A stretch of 64,000 bases of DNA from Mycobacterium noviomagense (GTDB lineage: Bacteria; Actinomycetota; Actinomycetes; Mycobacteriales; Mycobacteriaceae): the NCBI RefSeq assembly GCF_010731635.1, contig NZ_AP022583.1, forward strand, positions 930,001 to 994,000. Reading direction: 5' to 3'. Below are positions 7,715 to 17,189 of the stretch, piece by piece. The first letter of the stretch is position 1. Every line of letters starts with the position of its first letter. The translations under genes and the position numbers were made by a program. The notes under the pieces were generated by a model, which saw only the letters and a list, made by a program, of their open reading frames with translations, was not told the DNA's origin and made no database searches.

Positions 7715-9055
7715 ATGAACTTACTGTCGCGAATCTTGACCCGTACGCCATCGCTGCGCGCACGGGTTGTGGTCGCGACGGCCATCGGCGCGGCGATCCC
7801 GGTGCTCATCGTCGGAACCATCGTGTGGGTCGGGATCACCAACGACCGGTTGTACTGGCTGGACCGCCGCCTCGACGAGGCCGCCGGCTTCGCCGTCCCG
7901 TTCCTGCCCCGCGGTCTCGATGAGATTCCGCGCTCCCCTAACGACCAGAACACCGTCATCACCGTCCGCCGCGGCGATCAGGTGACCTCCAATTCCAGCG
8001 TCACGCTGCCGAAGCTGAACCACGACTACGCCGACACCGACATCAACGGCAAGCGCTACCGCGTGCGCACCGTGGAAATCCCTGCGCCGCAACCGATGTC
8101 GGTGGAAGTCGGGGCCACCTACGACGAGACCATCGCCGAAACCAACAACCTGCACCGGCGGGTGATTTTGATCTGTGCGTTCGCGATCGCCGCGGCAGCG
8201 GTGTTCGCCTGGCTGCTGGCCACCTTCGCGGTGCGGCCGTTCAAGCGGCTGGCCCAGCAGACCCGGTCGATCGACGCCGGCGACCAGGCGCCGCAGGTGC
8301 AGGTGCGCGGCGCCAGCGAGGCCGTCGAGATCGCTGAGGCCATGCGCGGCATGCTGCAGCGCATCTGGGACGAGCAGAACCGCACCAAGGAAGCGCTGGC
8401 GTCGGCTCGCGACTTCGCGTCGGTGTCGGCGCACGAGCTGCGCACCCCGCTGACCGCGATGCGCACCAACCTGGAAGTGCTGGCCACCCTGGACCTGCCG
8501 GACGACCAACGCAAAGAAGTGCTCAATGACGTGATCCGCACTCAGTCGCGCATCGAGGCGACGCTGAGCGCGCTGGAGCGGCTTGCCCAGGGTGAGCTCT
8601 CCACGCGGGAAGATCATGTGCCGGTCGACATCACCGAGTTGCTGGACCGTGCCGCGCACGATGCCATGCGGGTCTACCCCAATCTCGATGTTTCGCTGGT
8701 GCCCTCGCCGACCTGCATCATTGTGGGGCTGCCGGCGGGATTGCGGCTGGCCGTCGACAACGCGATCGCCAACGCGGTCAAACACGGCGGCGCCAATAGA
8801 GTGCAGCTGTCTGCGGTCAGCTCACGGGCCGGCGTGGAGATCGCGATCGACGACAACGGCACCGGTGTGCCAGAGGAAGAGCGACACGTGGTGTTCGAGC
8901 GGTTCTCCCGCGGGTCCACGGCGTCGCATTCGGGCTCCGGTCTAGGGCTGGCGTTGGTGGCGCAGCAAGCCCAGCTGCACGGGGGCACCGCGTCGCTGGA
9001 GGACAGCCCGCTGGGCGGCGCGCGCCTGCTGCTGCGCCTGCCCGCACCGACCTGA
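7715..9055 (+). CDS. prrB: Sensor histidine kinase PrrB
   Basis: 446 residues, the length of M. tuberculosis PrrB. A first membrane segment lies at about 18-42 and a second at about 148-172, flanking an extracytoplasmic sensor domain. A HAMP region follows, with the DHp motif SAHELRTPLTAMRTNL (phospho-accepting H240) and a HATPase domain with N-box DNAIANAVKHGG, G1 box DDNGTGVPEEE and G2 box GSGLGLALV. The longer upstream reading overlaps prrA in another frame and was rejected; ATG 7715 has AAGGGA upstream. It autophosphorylates and passes phosphate to PrrA D58. The signal is not defined. Confidence 0.95.
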   Translation: MNLLSRILTRTPSLRARVVVATAIGAAIPVLIVGTIVWVGITNDRLYWLDRRLDEAAGFAVPFLPRGLDEIPRSPNDQNTVITVRRGDQVTSNSSVTLPKLNHDYADTDINGKRYRVRTVEIPAPQPMSVEVGATYDETIAETNNLHRRVILICAFAIAAAAVFAWLLATFAVRPFKRLAQQTRSIDAGDQAPQVQVRGASEAVEIAEAMRGMLQRIWDEQNRTKEALASARDFASVSAHELRTPLTAMRTNLEVLATLDLPDDQRKEVLNDVIRTQSRIEATLSALERLAQGELSTREDHVPVDITELLDRAAHDAMRVYPNLDVSLVPSPTCIIVGLPAGLRLAVDNAIANAVKHGGANRVQLSAVSSRAGVEIAIDDNGTGVPEEERHVVFERFSRGSTASHSGSGLGLALVAQQAQLHGGTASLEDSPLGGARLLLRLPAPT

Positions 9056-9066
9056 GGCCTCGGGCC

Positions 9067-9216
9067 CTAAGTCTCCTCGCCCTGCTGCTGGGTCTCCGAC
9101 TCGACAGCGCCACCCGCCGGCACTTCCCGTGTGACGCGCCGAATCATCAGCGCGGACGTCAGTAGCAAACCGAGTAAGAACGCCAGGACGATCAGCCACC
9201 CGTTTACGTCGTCCAT
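9067..9216 (-). CDS. arfC: Short membrane protein ArfC-like
   Basis: 49-residue single-span membrane protein: an N-terminal helix (WLIVLAFLLGLLLTSALMI, about 7-25), then a basic patch RRVTREV and an acidic/Gln-rich tail. Its start ATG (9216-9214) shares a base with the arfB stop (TGATG), so translation is coupled. By position it corresponds to arfC, but the M. tuberculosis ArfC I recall is far longer (about 175 residues), so this is a short form or a different protein that replaced it. The arf operon has been linked to ammonia release and growth at acid pH. Confidence 0.7.
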   Translation of the reverse strand: MDDVNGWLIVLAFLLGLLLTSALMIRRVTREVPAGGAVESETQQQGEET

Positions 9217-9368
9217 CACCGTGTTCCTATCTCGCGTGAGCCGGGCAGATCCGCGATGGCTTCGTCTTCGCTCTTGCGCCTGATCGCGACGACGGTGATC
9301 ACCCAGGCAACCGCTGAGCCCACCACGAACGCAAGCAGATACCACAACCACTGGATCACGAAATCCAC
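9216..9368 (-). CDS. arfB: Small membrane protein ArfB
   Basis: 50-residue protein starting MDFVIQW with one membrane helix (about residues 7-30), then basic RRKSEDE and an acidic tail. M. tuberculosis ArfB is also 50 residues and begins MDFVIQW as I recall, so the assignment is good despite the small size. GTG at 9368 has a strong AAGGAG 6 bases upstream, which fixes the start. The ribosome binding site lies in the remnant of the arfA 3' end. The stop overlaps the arfC start (TGATG). The biochemical role is unknown. Confidence 0.85.
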   Translation of the reverse strand: MDFVIQWLWYLLAFVVGSAVAWVITVVAIRRKSEDEAIADLPGSREIGTR

Positions 9369-9384
9369 GTCGAATTCTCCTTAG

Positions 9385-9432
9385 CTGCACGATTTCGACA
9401 CGGCGATTCTTGGCGCGGACCTCCGGCAACTG
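9385..9432 (-). pseudogene. Residual 3' end of the arfA OmpA domain
   Basis: On the minus strand this stretch reads LPEVRAKNRRVEIVQ, the conserved OmpA-family C-terminus (PEGRAKNRRVEIV in ArfA). It is one frame off the open arfA reading frame, follows its stop after one base, and has no stop of its own at the expected place. It is the scar of an internal deletion and now serves as the leader that carries the arfB ribosome binding site. Confidence 0.8.
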
Positions 9433-9433
9433 T

Positions 9434-10090
9434 TCATCGCGGGGGTCCCGGTGACGGCGGGCTCGGTGAGCCGGTCAGCGTGATGGGCCCGCTGATCTCG
9501 ATCTTGTCGACGATGTTCAGATTGGGCCAGGCGTCGTCGGCTGCCTGTTCGACGGCGTCTGCCTGGTCGGTTGTTGCAGCGGTTCCGGCCAAGGTGACGG
9601 TGTCGCCGTTGACGTCGAGTTTGAAGTCGGTCATCGACGCTGCGGCACTGAAAACCGGTCCGGCGTCGGAGAAATCGAGGGCGTTGATGTTCGGGTTGAT
9701 CCGTATTGTGTCGATGACGTTGACGTTGGGACCGACCGAGCTCCTGACAGCTTCTAGCAGTGCGCCCTTGGCCATGTCGTCGGGGAAGTCGCCGCGCAGC
9801 GTTATGTCGTTGCCCTTGCGGCTAATTGAGAGCGGCGCCAGCGATATGGGTGGTATCGCCGGCGGTTTCCGCGTAGCGCCGGGGGTGCTCGTGTGGGTCA
9901 GGGTCGGCACACCACCGCTTGGACCGGTGACCTGAGAGCGCGAACGCTCGGCGAGCCCGTAGCCGATCGCTCCCAACAGCAGGGGAATAACCACCAGCGC
10001 GACCAGCCAAGCAATGCCGGGGGGACGTCGGTAGAACTTGGAAACTTTGCGCCATTGGGTGTTTGCGGGTGCTTCGCCGGAACCCGCCAT
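9434..10090 (-). CDS. arfA: ArfA/Rv0899-like BON-domain protein lacking its OmpA domain
   Basis: 218 residues: cytoplasmic basic N-terminus, a membrane helix (AWLVALVVIPLLLGAIGYGL, about 26-45), a Pro/Thr linker, then BON-type repeats (ISRKGNDITLRGDFPDD, SVGPNVNVIDTIRINPNINAL, NGDTVTLAGTAATTDQADAV, WPNLNIVDKIEISG). M. tuberculosis ArfA is about 326 residues, with a C-terminal peptidoglycan-binding OmpA domain. Here the frame stops at SPGPPR, exactly at the linker before that domain. The family's final residues (RAKNRRVEIV) survive 5 bases downstream in a different frame (9385-9432). So about 110 codons are deleted and the remaining gene is truncated but open. ATG 10090 (MAGSG) is preferred to the start at 10132. 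Confidence 0.85.
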   Translation of the reverse strand: MAGSGEAPANTQWRKVSKFYRRPPGIAWLVALVVIPLLLGAIGYGLAERSRSQVTGPSGGVPTLTHTSTPGATRKPPAIPPISLAPLSISRKGNDITLRGDFPDDMAKGALLEAVRSSVGPNVNVIDTIRINPNINALDFSDAGPVFSAAASMTDFKLDVNGDTVTLAGTAATTDQADAVEQAADDAWPNLNIVDKIEISGPITLTGSPSPPSPGPPR

Positions 10091-10242
10091 GGGCCCTCCC
10101 CTATAAACGTCGATGTCCAAGCCAGATCGCAAGCGATATGAAGCCTAAAGCAGCCGTCCATCAGCGAGCCCTGGTATCGCGAAAACGTGACCACGGTCTG
10201 GTACTCGGGCAGCAGCACGCCTACCTCGGGCACACTGGTGTG

Positions 10243-10506
10243 GTGGCAGAGGAAAGAAGACCCACCGACCAAGACACACTGGCTCGCATTCGGGACTTGG
10301 TTGCCGAAGAGAAGACGCTGCGCGAGCAGCTGGTGCACAAAGACATCACTGAGTCGGAGGAGCACGCGCGGCTGCGCCGCGTCGAGACAGAACTCGACCA
10401 GTGTTGGGATCTGCTGCGACAGCGTCGGGCCCTGCGCGAAACCGGTGGTGACCCCCGCGAGGCGCGTGTGCGCCCGCCCGACCAAGTCGAGGGCTACCTC
10501 AGCTAA
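10243..10506 (+). CDS. DUF2630 family protein (Rv0898c-like)
   Basis: 87-residue, highly charged, helical protein: a heptad-like N-terminal helix (ILARI/LVAEEKTLREQL type) followed by RLRRVETELDQCWDLLRQRR, then ALRETGGDPREARVRPPDQV and an EGYLS end. This is the DUF2630 pattern found across actinobacteria, usually about 80 residues. GTG 10243 is chosen to match the 87 residues I recall for Rv0898c; GTG 10240 directly before it is equally possible. It is divergent from arfA and stops 14 bases before the Rv0897c-like gene, so the two may be cotranscribed. No function is known. Confidence 0.85.
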   Translation: MAEERRPTDQDTLARIRDLVAEEKTLREQLVHKDITESEEHARLRRVETELDQCWDLLRQRRALRETGGDPREARVRPPDQVEGYLS

Positions 10507-10520
10507 CGGATCGGCGCGGT

Positions 10521-12110
10521 GTGTCTGCCAATGCGGCGCGGGAATTCGACGCGATTGTGGTGGGCGGGGGGCATAACGGGTTAGTCGCGGCCGCGTATCT
10601 GGCCCGCGCCGGCCTACGCGTGCGGGTCCTGGAGCGGTTGGAACATGTCGGCGGAGCCGCGGTGTCGGCGCACGTCTTCGACGGCGTCGACGCACAGCTC
10701 TCGCGGTACGCCTACCTGGTCAGCCTGCTGCCACCGCGCATCGTCGACGATATCGGTGCTCCCGTGCGACTGGCGCGGCGGCGATATGCGTCCTATAGCC
10801 CCGACCCGGCCAACGCCGGGCGCACGGGCCTGCTCATCGGTGCGCACAACATGTTTCCCGCGATCGGAGCCGCCGACGACGAACGCGGCTTCACCGAGTT
10901 CTACCGGCGCTGCCGACTGGTGACCGAGCCGATGTGGCCGACGCTGCTCGAGCCGCTGCGCACCCGTGCGCAGATGCGCCGCCACGTCATCGACCACAGT
11001 CCCCCAGCGGCCGCCGACGCGTGGCAGGCGATGATCGAGGAACCGATCGGACGCGCCATCGCCGCGGGGGTGGGCAACGACCTCGTCCGCGGTGTGATCG
11101 CAACCGACGCGCTGATCGGCACCTTCGAGCGGCTCGACGATGCCTCGCTGCGCCAGAACACCTGCTTTCTGTATCACCTGCTTGGCCAGGGTACTGGCCA
11201 ATGGGATGTGCCGGTGGGCGGCATGGGCTCGGTGACGACGGCCCTGGCCGCGGCGGCAGCGGGTTATGGTGCCGAAATCACCACTGGCGCAGACGTTTAC
11301 GCCATTGATCCCGACGGCGAAGTGTGCTACCGCGTCGGCGACGACGAGCGGTTGGTCACGGGCCGACACATTCTGGCCGGTGTCACACCGGTGGTGCTGG
11401 CCGACCTGCTAGGTGAACACCGACCGCCGCTGGCGCATGGTTGTCAAGTCAAAGTGAACATGGTGGTGCGGCGACTGCCCCGGTTGCGCGACGACGCAGT
11501 GATCCCCGAGCAAGCCTTCGGCGGGACATTCCACGTCAACGAGACGTGGAGCCAGCTGGATGCCGCCTACTCAATGGCAGCTCACGGCCGAGTACCTGAT
11601 CCGTTGCCGTGCGAGATCTATTGCCATTCGCTGACCGACCCCAGTGTCTTGTCCCCGGCTTTGCGCCATTCCGGTGCAGCGACCCTGACGGTGTTCGGCC
11701 TGCACACGCCGCATGCGTTGCTTTCCGACGCCGGCCCTGAGGTAGTTCGCGAGCAGCTCACCGACGCCGTCTTGGCGTCGCTGAATTCGCTTCTGGCCGA
11801 GCCGATTCAAGAGGTGCTGATGGCCGACGCCCATGGCCGGCCCTGCATCGAGACGAAGACCACGCTGGATTTAGAGCGGACGCTGGCGATGAGCGGCGGC
11901 AACATCTTTCACGGCGCATTGTGTTGGCCGTTCGCCGAGGACGACGACCCGCTCGATACACCAGCGCGCCAATGGGGGGTAGCCACCGGCCACGAGCGAA
12001 TCATGTTGTGCGGCTCGGCGTCTCGCCGCGGTCGTGCAGTGTCAGGTATCGGTGGTCACAACGCCGCGATGGCGGTAGTGGCCGGGCAGGCCCGGCGAAC
12101 ACCGCTGTAG
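10521..12110 (+). CDS. FAD-dependent phytoene-desaturase-like oxidoreductase (Rv0897c-like)
   Basis: 529-residue flavin amine-oxidase/phytoene-dehydrogenase fold. FAD-binding starts at residue 11: VVGGGHNGLVAAAYLARAG and the ribose-binding acidic end VRVLERLEHVGG. The C-terminal FAD motif is IMLCGSASRRGRAVSGIGGH at about 495-515. The GGGHNG variant and GGNIFHGALCWPFAEDD are typical of the actinobacterial Rv0897c group, whose substrate is unknown. It starts at GTG 10521 and its stop is 3 bases from that of the convergent gltA2, leaving no room for a terminator between them. Confidence 0.88.
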   Translation: MSANAAREFDAIVVGGGHNGLVAAAYLARAGLRVRVLERLEHVGGAAVSAHVFDGVDAQLSRYAYLVSLLPPRIVDDIGAPVRLARRRYASYSPDPANAGRTGLLIGAHNMFPAIGAADDERGFTEFYRRCRLVTEPMWPTLLEPLRTRAQMRRHVIDHSPPAAADAWQAMIEEPIGRAIAAGVGNDLVRGVIATDALIGTFERLDDASLRQNTCFLYHLLGQGTGQWDVPVGGMGSVTTALAAAAAGYGAEITTGADVYAIDPDGEVCYRVGDDERLVTGRHILAGVTPVVLADLLGEHRPPLAHGCQVKVNMVVRRLPRLRDDAVIPEQAFGGTFHVNETWSQLDAAYSMAAHGRVPDPLPCEIYCHSLTDPSVLSPALRHSGAATLTVFGLHTPHALLSDAGPEVVREQLTDAVLASLNSLLAEPIQEVLMADAHGRPCIETKTTLDLERTLAMSGGNIFHGALCWPFAEDDDPLDTPARQWGVATGHERIMLCGSASRRGRAVSGIGGHNAAMAVVAGQARRTPL

Positions 12111-12113
12111 GAA

Positions 12114-13409
<1,296 letters not shown>

Positions 13410-13455
13410 TAGAACCCCTTTGCGCAAATCAGCAGTGACAACGCTGGCCTTACCT

Positions 13456-13503
13456 ACAGGCGCGTATAGCTCAAGGTAGTCGTTATCTTCCCGTCGCGCC
13501 TGT
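13456..13503. repeat. Spaced inverted repeat upstream of gltA2
   Basis: ACAGGCGCG (13456-13464) and its complement CGCGCCTGT (13495-13503) are separated by 30 bases, 47-94 bases before the gltA2 start. It could be two half sites for a looping regulator or a long-loop hairpin between the broken MFS gene and gltA2. Nothing else assigns it. Confidence 0.35.
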
Positions 13504-13523
13504 GGGGGGCCGTCGAAGGCTAC

Positions 13524-14791
13524 TCAGGAGGTTTTGGTAGACCGCAGCGGCTGTCCGGCGAAGCGCTGGATGCGGTAGCCGAGAAACGCTGGCGCGGCCA
13601 GCGCGGCGATCAGGACCCCGACGATCACCAGTGCCCCGCCGCCGGCGGTGCCGTGCACCGCGTCACCAGACGGGGTCCTCCAGCAACTACCACGATGAAC
13701 ACTCCTTGCAGGCGCCCCCGCAGGTCATCGGAGTCAGCTTGCTGCAGGATGGTTTGCCGGAAGGCAGCCGAAGCCGTGTCCGCCACACCACCAAAGGCCA
13801 TGCGGCCCAGGGCCGCCCACAGCAGCGGGCCGGCCCGGCCATGTGCGGCTGCGCTGACCAGCCCGAAGCCGACCATCGCCATCCCCCACACCGCGATCGC
13901 GACGACGACGGCCAGCCCCTGCCGTTGGACCCGAGGGAACCACCCCGAGAACACGCCACCGACAACAACACCGACCGACATCGCCCCGGCCAACAGCGCC
14001 ATCGTGGTGCCGCCCTCGATCGGTCCGCCGAAGTTCTCGTGAGCCAGTTGAGGGAACAGCGCTCGCGGCATGCCCAGGACCATCGCGATCAGGTCGACGA
14101 CGAACGACATCAACACCACGGTGTTGCCGGACAGGTAGCGGAAGCCCGCGAGCACGGCCGTCAGACCCCACCGCGCCCGGCCGGGCTCGGCGGGTTCGGT
14201 CACCGGCATCGGGGCCAGCCGAAACGTCGCCGAGATCGGGGCGAGGCAGGTCAACGCGTCGATCAGATATAGCGTGGACAGCTCAACCCAGTTCAACATC
14301 ACCCCGGCCAGCAGCGGGCCGATGATTGAGCCGAAGCCGGTGACGGTCATGTTCAGCGCGTTGGCGGCGGTCAGTTGATGGCCCGGCAGCATCCGCGGAA
14401 TGGCCGCCGAGCGGGTCGGCGAGTTCACCGCGTAGCACGCCTGCTGCAGAGCCAACAGGCACAGCACCACCCACACGTCGTCGACCGACAGGGCAGCCTG
14501 CAGCCACAACAGCAGCGACGCCCCCGCCAGTCCGCAGGAGGCGATGATCAGTAGCACCCGCCGGTCCATGGCGTCGGCCCAGGCGCCGCCCAGCAGACCG
14601 AAGACGATCAGCGGCACCAGCGCGAACACGCCGGCAAGCCCGACGTACGCCGAATTCTGGGTGAGCGCCTAGATCTGGACGGGGACCGCGAAAATCGTCA
14701 GGTTCGCACCGATGACGCTGGGTATCCCGGCCAGCCACAGTCGGCGAAAGTCGGGGCTTCCCAGCGGTGTGGTGTCGGCGAACAGCCTCAC
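13524..14791 (-). pseudogene. Broken MFS transporter (EntS/MFS_3 type)
   Basis: Reading from GTG 14791, the protein begins MRLFADTTPLGSPDFRRL and runs as a normal MFS exporter until an in-frame TAG at 14669-14671 (VQI*ALTQNS, where the family usually has a tyrosine). It reopens to GGPRL at about 13677, where one base is missing. Restoring a G gives GGPRLGDAVHGTAGG and a normal hydrophobic C-terminus ending at a TGA at 13524. Two independent lesions argue for a true pseudogene rather than a single sequencing error. It starts 4 bases after the pdxH stop, so it was the second gene of a pdxH operon. The inner open part is 13625-14629. Confidence 0.85.
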
Positions 14792-14795
14792 CTCG

Positions 14796-15452
14796 TTAGG
14801 GCTGCAGGCGTTCGACGCGATCGCCGATGACGCGAATTCGGTTGTGCAGCCGGTCTTCTCGGCCCTGCCAGAACTCGACCACCTCGGGCGCGATGCGGTA
14901 TCCGCCCCAGTTCGGCGGCACCGGGATGTGCTCGACGCCGGCGAAGCGCGCAGTCACCTCGGCGAGCTGATCGAGCAGCGCCGCACGCGAGGCGATCGGA
15001 GCCGACTGGTGTGACGCCCACGCGCCCAGCTGCGAGCCGCGCGGCCGCTTGGACCAGTAGTCCTCGGTGACGCGAGGATCGACCTTGCTCACCGGCCCCC
15101 GGATGTGGAACTGCCGGCCCAACAGGTACCAGGGAAAGGTCGCCGACGCGTACGGGATAGCCGCCAGCTGGGTGCCCTTGGCCGAGTCGTAGTTGGTGAA
15201 GAACGTGATCCCGGTCTCGTCGACGCCTTTGCATAGCACCGAGCGGGTGAAGGGTTTTCCCGAGTCGGCGGTGGCCAACACCATGGCGTTGGGTTCGGCG
15301 ATTCCGGCGCGTTCGGCGTCGCCGATCCACTTGTGGAACAACGCAACCCAGCCCTCGTCGAGCCAATCCGAGTCGAGGTCGGGGCTGCCGTCTTTTTCCG
15401 CGCTGTATTCCACCCGCATCGCCGCCAGGTGCTCGTTTTCGGGACCTGCCAT
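14796..15452 (-). CDS. pdxH: Pyridoxine/pyridoxamine 5'-phosphate oxidase
   Basis: 218-residue FMN enzyme making pyridoxal 5'-phosphate. Family landmarks are [51 protein letters not shown], the [16 protein letters not shown] motif, [19 protein letters not shown] and the C-terminal signature [18 protein letters not shown] 15452 (MAGPENE) is preferred; ATG 15479 would add 9 residues. In M. tuberculosis pdxH is, as I recall, at Rv2607, far from gltA2, so its place between two citrate synthases here is a genome rearrangement. It is divergent from citA across 75 bases. Confidence 0.93.
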   Translation of the reverse strand: MAGPENEHLAAMRVEYSAEKDGSPDLDSDWLDEGWVALFHKWIGDAERAGIAEPNAMVLATADSGKPFTRSVLCKGVDETGITFFTNYDSAKGTQLAAIPYASATFPWYLLGRQFHIRGPVSKVDPRVTEDYWSKRPRGSQLGAWASHQSAPIASRAALLDQLAEVTARFAGVEHIPVPPNWGGYRIAPEVVEFWQGREDRLHNRIRVIGDRVERLQP

Positions 15453-15527
15453 CGCGCTTACGCTACTCCGGCCGTTCATTACCGACCGGTAGCGGCCGTC
15501 GCCGGGCGGAATGAGAGAATCGGCGCC

Positions 15528-16646
15528 ATGACTGTGGTCCCGGAGAATTTCGTCGCCGGCCTCGACGGCGTAGTTGCGTTCACCACCGAGATCGCCGAAC
15601 CGGACAAGGACGGCGGCGCGCTGCGCTACCGCGGCGTGGATATCGAGGATCTTGTGAGCCGACAGGTCACCTTCGGCGATACGTGGGCGCTGCTGGTCGA
15701 CGGAAAATTCGGGCATGGCCTGCCGCCGGCGGAGCCGTTCCCACTGCCGATCCACAGCGGCGATGTCCGGGTCGACGTGCAGGCGGGTTTGGCCATGTTG
15801 GCACCGATCTGGGGATACCAGCCGCTGCTCGACATCGACGACACCACCGCACGCGAGCAGCTGGCCCGAGCGTCGGTTATGGCGCTGTCCTATGTCGCCC
15901 AGTCGGCGCGAGGAATCCACCAGCCGGCCGTCCCGCAACGAGTCATCGACGAATGCTCAACCATCACAGCGCGTTTCATGACACGTTGGCAGGGCGAGCC
16001 CGACCCTCGCCACGTCGAAGCCGTCGACGCGTATTGGGTGTCGGCCGCCGAGCACGGCATGAACGCCTCGACGTTCACCGCCCGGGTGATCGCATCGACC
16101 GGCGCCGATGTGGCGGCCGCGCTCTCAGGAGCCATCGGCGCGATGAGCGGCCCGCTGCATGGCGGTGCGCCGGCCCGGGTGCTGCCCATGCTCGAAGAGG
16201 TGGAGCGCACCGACGACGCGCGAGGTCTGGTCAAGGGAATCCTCGATCGCGGCGAGAAGCTGATGGGATTCGGGCACCGCGTCTACCGCGCAGAGGACCC
16301 GCGAGCGCGAGTACTCCGGGCGACGGCCAAGCGGCTGGGCGCGCCGCGCTATGAAGTGGCATTGGCGGTTGAGCAAGCGGCGTTGGCTGAGCTGCGGGAG
16401 CGTCGCCCGGATCGCGCGATCGAAACCAACGTGGAGTTCTGGGCCGCGGTGATTCTCGACTTCGCCCAGGTGCCGGCCAAGATGATGCCGGCGATGTTCA
16501 CCTGCGGTCGCACCGCCGGCTGGTGCGCCCACATTCTCGAGCAGAAGAATCTGGGCAAGCTGGTGCGGCCGTCGGCCATCTACGTTGGGCCCAGCCCGCG
16601 CAGCCCGGAATCCGTCGAAGGGTGGGACCAGGTCCAGAAGGGGTGA
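15528..16646 (+). CDS. citA: Citrate synthase CitA (citrate synthase 2)
   Basis: 372-residue short citrate synthase or 2-methylcitrate-synthase-like enzyme. The active-site motifs are [18 protein letters not shown] (His at about 212), [20 protein letters not shown] (His at about 250) and the Asp region [13 protein letters not shown], in which the catalytic Asp of typical enzymes is replaced by Glu (N-V-E-F). ATG 15528 matches the orthologue's N-terminus. It lacks about 60 N-terminal residues compared with GltA2. It could act on acetyl-CoA or propionyl-CoA. The gene is monocistronic or leads into the VOC gene 87 bases downstream. Confidence 0.92.
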   Translation: MTVVPENFVAGLDGVVAFTTEIAEPDKDGGALRYRGVDIEDLVSRQVTFGDTWALLVDGKFGHGLPPAEPFPLPIHSGDVRVDVQAGLAMLAPIWGYQPLLDIDDTTAREQLARASVMALSYVAQSARGIHQPAVPQRVIDECSTITARFMTRWQGEPDPRHVEAVDAYWVSAAEHGMNASTFTARVIASTGADVAAALSGAIGAMSGPLHGGAPARVLPMLEEVERTDDARGLVKGILDRGEKLMGFGHRVYRAEDPRARVLRATAKRLGAPRYEVALAVEQAALAELRERRPDRAIETNVEFWAAVILDFAQVPAKMMPAMFTCGRTAGWCAHILEQKNLGKLVRPSAIYVGPSPRSPESVEGWDQVQKG

Positions 16647-16733
16647 TGGCGCCGCGATGAGTTTGTGTCGTAGGCCCCGTCAGTACTTGTGAGCCCGCCC
16701 GGGCCACGAGAAACCAACCTGAGGGAGGCCACC

Positions 16734-17189
16734 ATGGCGATCACCGTCGAACCCGCGCTGTCGCCCCACCTGGTCGTCGACGACGCCGCCGTCGCGATCG
16801 ACTTCTATACCAAGGCGTTTGACGCCGTGGAGCTGGGCCGTGTGCCCCGGCCGGACGGCAAACTGATCCACGCCGCGGTGCGCATCAACGGCTTCTTGGT
16901 CATGCTTGCCGATGACTTCCCGGAGGTCTGCGGCGGCAAGTCGATGACCCCCAAGGCGCTGGGCGGGACTCCCGTCACGATTCATTTGACCGTCACCGAC
17001 GTGGACGCCAAGTTCCAACAGGCGCTCGACGCCGGCGCCACCGTCGTTGCGCCATTGGAGGACCAGTTCTGGGGTGACCGCTACGGCGTGGTCGCCGACC
17101 CGTTCGGGCACCACTGGTCGCTCGGGCAACCGGTGCGTGAGGTCAGCATGGACGAAATCGCCGCCGCGATGGGCGGCCAGGCAGGCTAA
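16734..17189 (+). CDS. VOC (glyoxalase/PhnB-like) family protein (Rv0887c-like)
   Basis: 151-residue protein made of two beta-alpha-beta-beta-beta modules. Module 1 begins LSPHLVVDDAAVAIDFYTKAF. Module 2 has GTPVTIHLTVTDVDAKFQQA and ends DRYGVVADPFGHHWSLGQPV, the PhnB-like pattern. ATG 16734 is preceded by GAGGGAGG. Members include glyoxalases, bleomycin-resistance and 3-demethylubiquinone methylase-like folds; no specific activity can be assigned. Its stop overlaps the fprB stop tail to tail by 3 bases. Confidence 0.85.
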   Translation: MAITVEPALSPHLVVDDAAVAIDFYTKAFDAVELGRVPRPDGKLIHAAVRINGFLVMLADDFPEVCGGKSMTPKALGGTPVTIHLTVTDVDAKFQQALDAGATVVAPLEDQFWGDRYGVVADPFGHHWSLGQPVREVSMDEIAAAMGGQAG

